Shown one piece after another: positions 4,125 to 9,141 of a stretch of 9,141 bases of DNA; positions within the stretch are counted from its first letter, which is position 1; the number at the start of each line of letters is the position of its first letter. A model generated the notes under the pieces. The model saw nothing but the letters and a program-made list of their open reading frames with translations, did no database searches and was not told the origin of the DNA. The position numbers were made by a program, and so were the translations under genes. The DNA comes from Candidatus Woesearchaeota archaeon (GTDB lineage Archaea > Nanobdellota > Nanobdellia > Woesearchaeales > ARS49): positions 1 through 9,141 of the forward strand of contig JAPLZR010000046.1 in NCBI GenBank assembly GCA_026394935.1, read 5' to 3'.

Positions 4125-6908
4125 ATGAAGCAAGTCAAGCGCGCTGCAAAAAAAGAACGCGAAATTCTCGATACGCAGGAGTTATTCTTCTTCAGAGAAG
4201 GCCTTGAAAAAAAACTGCTCAGAGCCAAAGATGCAAACGAATATCTCGCGGCAAAGAAAAAAGGACAGGCTCTTGCAGACTTCATGAAAAACAGGACACT
4301 GCCAAAAATATACGCCTATCTGCAAAAATTCGCTGAACAAAGAACTGAAGAGGACCGGAGCGGCACAATAGTCGGAGCAAACACGGGCGGATCAAACACT
4401 TTATCCCTGCCGCCTGACGTCCAATCACGACTTCCAAAAACTAACGAAGCAAAGACAAAAACCGAAGCGCCAAGCATAGAACAGCAGATAAACGAAATGC
4501 TTCAGGGAGACAGGTACAAAATCCACAGAACCATAGGCAAAGGCGGAATGGGCGCTGTATACGAAGCAACAGACAACAGGCTTGGCTGCAGGGTCGCACT
4601 AAAAAACATGCTCAACGAAGACAAGAGCAATGTAAAAAGATTTGTCAGAGAAGCAAGAATAACCGCAGAACTAAGACACCCAAATATTATCACAGTAACA
4701 GACATAGGACAAATCAAGGGCAAAATGTATTACGCAATGACCTTCGTCGAGTCGTGCAAGGACTTAAGCCACGTTTTCAAAGAACTACAGGAAAACAAAA
4801 CAGCATACGCCCAAAAAGACCTTCTGAGACTGTGCCATTCAATATGCAATGCGATGCAATTCGCACACAAGCACGAAGTAATACACCGCGACTTGAAACC
4901 CGCAAACGTAATGGTCGACCAGAGCGGACAATTATACGTAATGGACTGGGGACTGGCAAAAAAGAAAGGGCAAAAAGACGAAATAATGGAAGAGTCAATC
5001 GCGCCAGACCCTGAAGGCACAAGCCCGACACTCAGCAGAATGTCCCTTACAGAAAACGGAGTCACCCTCGGAAGCCCGATGTACATGCCGGGAGAGCAGG
5101 TAGAAGGACCTGAATTCGTAGACGAACGCTCAGACATATACTGCGTAGGAGCAATACTGTACGAACTGATGACTTTAGACCAATTCAGAGACATAACTAA
5201 AGGAGTACACGGAGTGCTAAAGACAGCACTCGATAACACCTTTGAAAACCCGCGCAGAGTAAACAAGGAACTCGACCCCCAGCTGGAAAGCATAATACTG
5301 AAAGCACTCGCAAAAGAAAAGGCAAACAGATACGAGACCTTCCAGGAATTCGGAGACGACATCAAAAGATACCTCGACGGAGAGAAAGTACTCGCCCACA
5401 AATACAGCATCCTGGAAAAAGCAGGAAGATTCATACAAAAACACCCAACACTCATCGCAACAGGAGCGCTCGCAGCACTCGTCGCAATCGCAGGAAGCAT
5501 CGGATACACAGGACTCGCATCAAGAGCACGAAACGCGGAAAGAGAAAAAGAAAAACAAACGATAAAAGCACAGAAAGAAGAATTGAAAGCAGCACAAGCA
5601 GAAGCAGCACTCTCAAAGACACTGCAGGAACAATTGGATAAGGCGCAGAAACAAAATACTGCCCAAGAAAAAATATGGCGCGGAGAGACAGCACTGAGAG
5701 AGGGTCATTTCGAAGAGGCAATAAACCACTTTACAAAAGCAATAAAGGATGATCCTGATTCAATCGAAGCATACTTTTTGAGAGGAAAAGCAAGATACCT
5801 GAATTTGAACGGAGATGAAGCAGTAGCGGACTTTGAGACAGCAAACCAAAAAAGACTAAAAGCAGCAAAAGAACCAGATTTCCGAGCACTCTACAGCAAA
5901 GTAATGACTTACATAGACATTCACGATGACGAGAAAAAAGCAATTGAAGCCTGCAAGAAGATGCAATTAGGAGACAAAAAAGAAACATATTCACTCCTTA
6001 TCAAAAGTCTGCTGGCATTAGGCAGCAAAGAATACAAAAAATCAATGGAACTCGCAGAAGAAGCACTTGCCATCAATGACTCGAATGCAGAAGTGCTATC
6101 ATTCCTATCACATGCTTTAGCAAAAAGCACACATTTATGGGTAGAATCAGGACCGATAAGCGAAGAAGAAAACCAAAAAGCACTCGAGTACATATTGCAA
6201 GCACGCGAATCCGAGCCAAAAAACATCAGATATCTCATACAAGAACTAAGATTGCAATCCACAATAATGCGAAACGATGAACTATCACTTCAATTGGCAG
6301 ACACGATAATCAAAATGAATCCAAGAATACACTTCTGCTATATTTTCAGAGCAGGAGTATATCTGCGACAGAACAAAAACGAAGCAGTTATACAGCAAAT
6401 AAACCTTGCAGAACAAATCCAAAAATTAGAATATCAAGGATTGGCGCTAAGAGGCATGGCAAAATGCAACATGAGAAAATACGATGAAGCACTTAATGAT
6501 TTAAATGAAAGCATAAAGCAGGGAAAAATGCCGGAAGCCTTCATGTATAGAGGAATGGCCTTAGGCGAAAAAGGCAACCCAACTGCAGCAATACAAGACT
6601 GCAACACTTCAATACAACTAATAAAAGACCAAGGAATACCAAGCCACCTTCGCCCACAATACGGACAAGCCCACCTATTCAAAGGAATATACGAAGAAAA
6701 AGCAGGCAAACCACAAGACGCGCTAAAAACACTCGCAGAATCAGTAGAATACGGAGAACCAAGAGGATGGTTCTACTCTGCCAGAGTATACGCCCATCTG
6801 GGAAAAAACGACGAAGCAGAAAAACACATGCGCAAATTCATCGAAACAGGATGCCAGGAAGGAAAAGAACAAGCACTGGCTTGGTTAGACTCAATAAAGA
6901 AAAAGTAA
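4125..6908 (+). CDS. Hanks-type Ser/Thr protein kinase with membrane helix and TPR repeats
   Basis: This 927-aa multidomain protein has a helical, charged N-terminal segment (1-75) and a linker (76-125). The kinase domain (about 131-415) has Gly loop GKGGMGAVY (138-146), ATP-binding Lys160 in VALK, likely alphaC Glu176, catalytic HRDLKPAN (Asp256, Asn261), DWG in place of DFG (274-276), GSPMYMPGEQ (316-325), DERSDIY (Asp337) and Arg402. All residues needed for catalysis are present. The APE motif reads PGE, and the activation segment is Ser/Thr-rich. One membrane helix (about 442-464) follows, then a Lys/Glu/Ala-rich coiled coil (466-515) and TPR-like helical repeats from 518 to the end. It probably phosphorylates proteins in the cytoplasm, with the TPR part as sensor or scaffold. 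The DWG motif and the kinase-membrane-TPR order resemble bacterial, notably planctomycete, kinases, suggesting transfer. The leaderless ATG lies 30 nt from its TATA box. Confidence 0.92.
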   Translation: MKQVKRAAKKEREILDTQELFFFREGLEKKLLRAKDANEYLAAKKKGQALADFMKNRTLPKIYAYLQKFAEQRTEEDRSGTIVGANTGGSNTLSLPPDVQSRLPKTNEAKTKTEAPSIEQQINEMLQGDRYKIHRTIGKGGMGAVYEATDNRLGCRVALKNMLNEDKSNVKRFVREARITAELRHPNIITVTDIGQIKGKMYYAMTFVESCKDLSHVFKELQENKTAYAQKDLLRLCHSICNAMQFAHKHEVIHRDLKPANVMVDQSGQLYVMDWGLAKKKGQKDEIMEESIAPDPEGTSPTLSRMSLTENGVTLGSPMYMPGEQVEGPEFVDERSDIYCVGAILYELMTLDQFRDITKGVHGVLKTALDNTFENPRRVNKELDPQLESIILKALAKEKANRYETFQEFGDDIKRYLDGEKVLAHKYSILEKAGRFIQKHPTLIATGALAALVAIAGSIGYTGLASRARNAEREKEKQTIKAQKEELKAAQAEAALSKTLQEQLDKAQKQNTAQEKIWRGETALREGHFEEAINHFTKAIKDDPDSIEAYFLRGKARYLNLNGDEAVADFETANQKRLKAAKEPDFRALYSKVMTYIDIHDDEKKAIEACKKMQLGDKKETYSLLIKSLLALGSKEYKKSMELAEEALAINDSNAEVLSFLSHALAKSTHLWVESGPISEEENQKALEYILQARESEPKNIRYLIQELRLQSTIMRNDELSLQLADTIIKMNPRIHFCYIFRAGVYLRQNKNEAVIQQINLAEQIQKLEYQGLALRGMAKCNMRKYDEALNDLNESIKQGKMPEAFMYRGMALGEKGNPTAAIQDCNTSIQLIKDQGIPSHLRPQYGQAHLFKGIYEEKAGKPQDALKTLAESVEYGEPRGWFYSARVYAHLGKNDEAEKHMRKFIETGCQEGKEQALAWLDSIKKK

Positions 6909-6916
6909 GCGTTAAA

Positions 6917-6924
6917 TTTATATA
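6917..6924 (+). promoter_or_regulatory. TATA box for the surface-protein operon
   Basis: TTTATATA begins 9 bp after the kinase stop codon. Transcription would be expected to start near 6946, leaving a leader of roughly 20 nt that holds the strong ribosome site. Unlike the leaderless promoters upstream, it lacks the GAAAGG BRE and has GTTAAA instead. Confidence 0.6.
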
Positions 6925-6950
6925 GCAGTATACATAAAAGTAAACTAGAA

Positions 6951-6959
6951 AAAGGAGGT
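6951..6959 (+). promoter_or_regulatory. Strong Shine-Dalgarno site AAAGGAGGT
   Basis: AAAGGAGGT lies 6 nt before the ATG at 6966, a near-perfect anti-16S match. It contrasts with the leaderless first genes in the rest of the window and fixes the start of this operon. Confidence 0.85.
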
Positions 6960-6965
6960 AAGGAT

Positions 6966-7163
6966 ATGGAGAAGATAAAAGCAGGTCTAATAATTCTTGC
7001 CGTTGGAGCAATATTGATAGCAGGATTTCTATCATTAAATTTGATGAGCCCACAAACCACTGAGTACGATTTGCAATCCCCAAGCAAAGCATATGAACCG
7101 CAATCGTCAAAATCAACAGCACAAGTTGTAATAGAAATAATGCCTAACGGAGGTACAAAATGA
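6966..7163 (+). CDS. Small single-pass membrane protein heading the surface operon
   Basis: A 65-aa protein with a short basic N-terminus (MEKIKAG), one hydrophobic helix at about residues 7-27, and a polar Ser/Pro/Gln-rich tail. The pattern is a signal anchor that places about 35 residues outside the cell. I see no Cys lipobox and no clear type III (pilin) cleavage site. The start is fixed by the strong Shine-Dalgarno site 6 nt upstream. Its last codons contain the GGAGGT of the next gene, and the two overlap by 4 nt (ATGA), so expression is coupled. I do not recognise a family. A role as small partner or anchor for the secreted proteins that follow is inferred from operon position. Confidence 0.75.
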   Translation: MEKIKAGLIILAVGAILIAGFLSLNLMSPQTTEYDLQSPSKAYEPQSSKSTAQVVIEIMPNGGTK

Positions 7164-7774
7164 ACGAAAACACGATTTTAGTAAGCGTACTAGCAGCAGT
7201 GCTGGTAGTCAGCATAACGGGATTATATATGATGAACGGATCAAATACGATAACCGGAGGAGCAGAAACTCAGTTTCTCTTTGAACTTACTGATAATCAA
7301 TGGACTGAAGTGACTCCTGCAGCGATAACTTTACAGATAACACCTGGAGTTGGCAACAACCTACTCAGTTTTGGAACAGGACCAGGTAGTCCTTATTGCA
7401 CATCAGATACTGGAATTTGCAGTGCTCTGGCTGTTGGAGAAAACACACTTACAATCACTTACGGAGGAAACACGAATGGACTTATTACTGCGTATGCTAA
7501 TACCCTCACACCATACGGTCCTGGTTCTTCAGTAGAGATAACAACGCCCGCAGGAGAAGTATCGCCTGCTCAGGTAGACCCTAACTGCAACAAAGCACCG
7601 GGTTTTGTCACACTTGGTGATATACTCAGTCCAACCCCGCTTTTAGACCAGTGGATTCCTGGCTCATCATCAGGAGCATACATCCAAGTTAGTGGAGTTC
7701 CTGCAACCACGCCGTCAGGAGTACAAGCTCTGACGCTAACTGTATTAGTTTCAGGGGAAAGTCCTCTTTGTTAA
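7160..7774 (+). CDS. Secreted or membrane-anchored surface protein with four cysteines
   Basis: A 204-aa protein with an N-terminal hydrophobic segment (about residues 6-24, after MNENT) that serves as signal anchor or uncleaved signal. The rest is a Gly/Thr/Ser/Pro-rich, beta-strand-like ectodomain that is low in Lys and Arg, unlike the cytoplasmic proteins in this window. Four cysteines (80, 87, 143, 204) could form two disulfides outside the cell, and the last is the C-terminal residue. The start is set by GGAGGT at 7149-7154 and the ATGA overlap with the upstream gene. It does not look like a canonical type IV pilin: I see no Gly-Glu processing site before the helix. The family is unknown to me. 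A structural surface or adhesion role is inference. Confidence 0.75.
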   Translation: MNENTILVSVLAAVLVVSITGLYMMNGSNTITGGAETQFLFELTDNQWTEVTPAAITLQITPGVGNNLLSFGTGPGSPYCTSDTGICSALAVGENTLTITYGGNTNGLITAYANTLTPYGPGSSVEITTPAGEVSPAQVDPNCNKAPGFVTLGDILSPTPLLDQWIPGSSSGAYIQVSGVPATTPSGVQALTLTVLVSGESPLC

Positions 7775-7778
7775 ATGA

Positions 7779-8885
7779 ATGAGGCTTTTTCTTTTTTCTT
7801 TTATTTTATGCCTGATTGCGAATTCAGCACTAGCGATAAGCGTTGCACACGGTAATACAGAGTTCTTTTATGAACCAGGAAAACAAATAGAATTTCCATT
7901 AGTGATAACAAACACCCGCGATACAACTGTGCCAGTTTCTATAGAAACAAACGCTGAAAAACTAACGGATTATACAACTGCCCCTCCAAAGACAACAAAA
8001 TTAAGTCCAAACGAGCAAAAAGTTTTCACACTAAAAATATCACTTCCAAACGAGTTGCAAAAAGGATTGTATCCGGTAAGCATTAAGGTGGCAGAAGCAC
8101 AAGGCATGGCCAAATCAGGAGTTGAAACGGTTCTCAACATACTAAATCCACACGATGCAGGATATCCATATGCAATACTCACAGTCGACCCGCCAAGAGA
8201 AAAAATTCACACAGTACTAATAGTCAGAAACATAGGAAAAACGCAATATCCACTATCATCAGAGCTCCTGCTAAAAGAAAAAGACAAAATAATGGAAAAA
8301 TTCCCTATTGAAATGAAGATTCCACCTTTACAAACACAGTATGCTGGTATAGATGTGCCGATTGACCAAATAAATAAAGGAGATTACCAACTAGAACTAA
8401 ATTTACCAGAACAACAATTAAGCCAAAAAGTCAGGATAGGCGAACCAAAGATTATAGTGGACGATATTTCATTAACGGCAAATAAAGAAAACAAAGTAAA
8501 CCTGCCAATTCTACTGGATTGGAACGCACCAATTACTACAGCAGCAGCAGTATACATATTCAAAAACTCAAACGGTCAACTATTTCGGAAAGAAATAGAA
8601 TTAACGCTCAATCCCGGAGAAAACATTATTGCGCTTAATGCACTCATACCACAAACAGCAAAAGGACAATATCGAGCCATGCTACTTGCATCAAATCAAT
8701 TCAGAGCAGACTTTAAAGCAAACATAGATTCAACTGTGAATGAGGAAATAATAACTGGAAAAGCCACGGCATTGCCGCAAAAAAACAAAACAATCATTCA
8801 AATAGGAATACTTTTAAGCATAGCAGCGGCATTATTATTGATTACATTCGCAATCTCAAGAAAAAATGAAAAACAAAACGTATAA
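7779..8885 (+). CDS. Surface protein: signal peptide, beta-sandwich domains, C-terminal anchor
   Basis: A 368-aa protein with a cleavable-looking signal peptide (1-19, ending in SALA before ISVAHG). It is followed by an ectodomain of alternating beta-strand-like segments: EFPLVITNTRDTTVPVSIE, then KVFTLKISLP, then a second unit beginning YAILTVDPP and a third from about residue 225. This resembles tandem immunoglobulin-like or NEW3/COG1470-type domains. A C-terminal membrane helix at about 339-359 with a basic SRKNEKQNV tail fixes it in the membrane with the bulk outside. The gene starts 4 nt after the previous stop with no strong ribosome site, so re-initiation or coupling is likely. Its 3' end overlaps the next gene by 20 nt. 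Function is probably cell-envelope assembly or adhesion, inferred from architecture only. Confidence 0.8.
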   Translation: MRLFLFSFILCLIANSALAISVAHGNTEFFYEPGKQIEFPLVITNTRDTTVPVSIETNAEKLTDYTTAPPKTTKLSPNEQKVFTLKISLPNELQKGLYPVSIKVAEAQGMAKSGVETVLNILNPHDAGYPYAILTVDPPREKIHTVLIVRNIGKTQYPLSSELLLKEKDKIMEKFPIEMKIPPLQTQYAGIDVPIDQINKGDYQLELNLPEQQLSQKVRIGEPKIIVDDISLTANKENKVNLPILLDWNAPITTAAAVYIFKNSNGQLFRKEIELTLNPGENIIALNALIPQTAKGQYRAMLLASNQFRADFKANIDSTVNEEIITGKATALPQKNKTIIQIGILLSIAAALLLITFAISRKNEKQNV

Positions 8886-9141
8886 AAAAATAGCAATACT
8901 GTGCCTATTATTGCTCTTAACAGTTCTCATAATTTATTTCTATAAACAACCGAAAATGATTGCAACAGAAACATATCCAATAACATTCAACGTCACAAAA
9001 ACAAACCTGACCTTAAGTTTATATGATACATTGGATTTTGGCTCGATACCAAGACCAGGACGCTCAACCAAACAAATCAATATCACAAACGACAAAAATT
9101 ATGCTGTGATGCTAAATAATGAAGTGATTGGAGAGGCGTCG
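8866..9141 (+). CDS. Membrane-anchored protein with ASH/Ig-like domain (3'-partial)
   Basis: An open frame of 92 codons runs from the ATG at 8866 to the window end without a stop, so the C-terminus is missing. The N-terminus is basic (MKNKTYKK), followed by a hydrophobic helix at about residues 9-26, which predicts an N-in, C-out signal anchor. The ectodomain has LDFGSIPRPGRSTKQINITN (56-75), a pattern typical of ASH-like immunoglobulin beta-sandwiches, in which an FG-P-G turn precedes a strand ending in N. Sequons Asn-Val-Thr, Asn-Leu-Thr and Asn-Ile-Thr (Asn 42, 47, 72) are potential archaeal N-glycosylation sites. The start overlaps the upstream gene by 20 nt in another frame, and the codon use matches, so it is the fourth gene of the surface operon. 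Confidence 0.7.
   Translation, partial: MKNKTYKKIAILCLLLLLTVLIIYFYKQPKMIATETYPITFNVTKTNLTLSLYDTLDFGSIPRPGRSTKQINITNDKNYAVMLNNEVIGEAS

Noticed and set aside
4118..4207. ATG at 4118 just before the kinase start
   Set aside because: It is in another frame and meets a stop after about 30 codons. ATG 4125 opens the 927-codon frame and matches the TATA spacing.
4730..5509. 259-aa minus-strand open frame within the kinase gene
   Set aside because: It is antisense to the clearly conserved kinase domain and has a Ser/Leu-rich shadow composition and no promoter. It follows from the purine-rich coding strand.
1..9141. tRNA, rRNA or other structured RNA genes
   Set aside because: I read the intergenic stretches on both strands and saw no cloverleaf, rRNA-like sequence or box C/D or H/ACA pattern I could support.

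Overview
The window looks archaeal. Six of the seven promoters I can place are an archaeal purine-rich BRE plus TTTATA/TTTAAA TATA box, and five of them sit 30-31 nt upstream of a start codon with no Shine-Dalgarno sequence, the signature of leaderless mRNAs. The first genes of transcripts are leaderless, while genes inside operons carry GGAG/GAGG/GGAGGT sites and ATGA overlaps. Small genes, dense packing and short cell-surface proteins with a single membrane anchor suggest a small-genome (DPANN-like) archaeon. That placement is inference from style; no rRNA or marker gene is present.

Layout. (1) 2-385: end of a region encoding a three-helix membrane protein, possibly truncated by the window edge. 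(2) 385-2870: an exact 45-bp direct repeat (385-429 and 2826-2870), containing a BRE/TATA promoter, brackets two toxin-antitoxin-like operons: a small 80-aa protein plus an AbiEii-type nucleotidyltransferase (454-1360), then a winged-helix protein plus a DUF6036-like nucleotidyltransferase (1502-2790). (3) 2954-4022: a degenerate nucleotidyltransferase-like protein converges on, and overlaps by 17 bp, an intact minus-strand nucleotidyltransferase. (4) 4125-6908: a 927-aa Hanks-type Ser/Thr kinase with a membrane helix, coiled coil and TPR repeats, transcribed divergently from the minus-strand nucleotidyltransferase. (5) 6966 to the window end: an operon of four secreted or membrane-anchored proteins with beta-sandwich-like ectodomains, the last cut by the window edge.

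How it may work together. The first 4 kb is an accessory island of nucleotidyltransferase toxins: three intact enzymes from different branches of the superfamily plus one catalytically dead relative. The two operons between the repeats look like type IV/VII (AbiE/MenAT-like) modules, in which the small or winged-helix partner is the likely antitoxin and autorepressor. The kinase has a bacterial character and is probably a transmembrane sensor. Its adjacency to a nucleotidyltransferase invites, but does not prove, a phospho-control link. The last operon is probably a separate cell-envelope unit.

The most interesting points are the promoter-bearing direct repeats around the two modules, the dead/live nucleotidyltransferase pair overlapping tail to tail, and the kinase with a DWG motif and an altered APE motif. 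There is no gene-free stretch longer than 300 bases. The largest gaps are about 163 bp (2791-2953) and 141 bp (1361-1501), and both are filled with regulatory structure.
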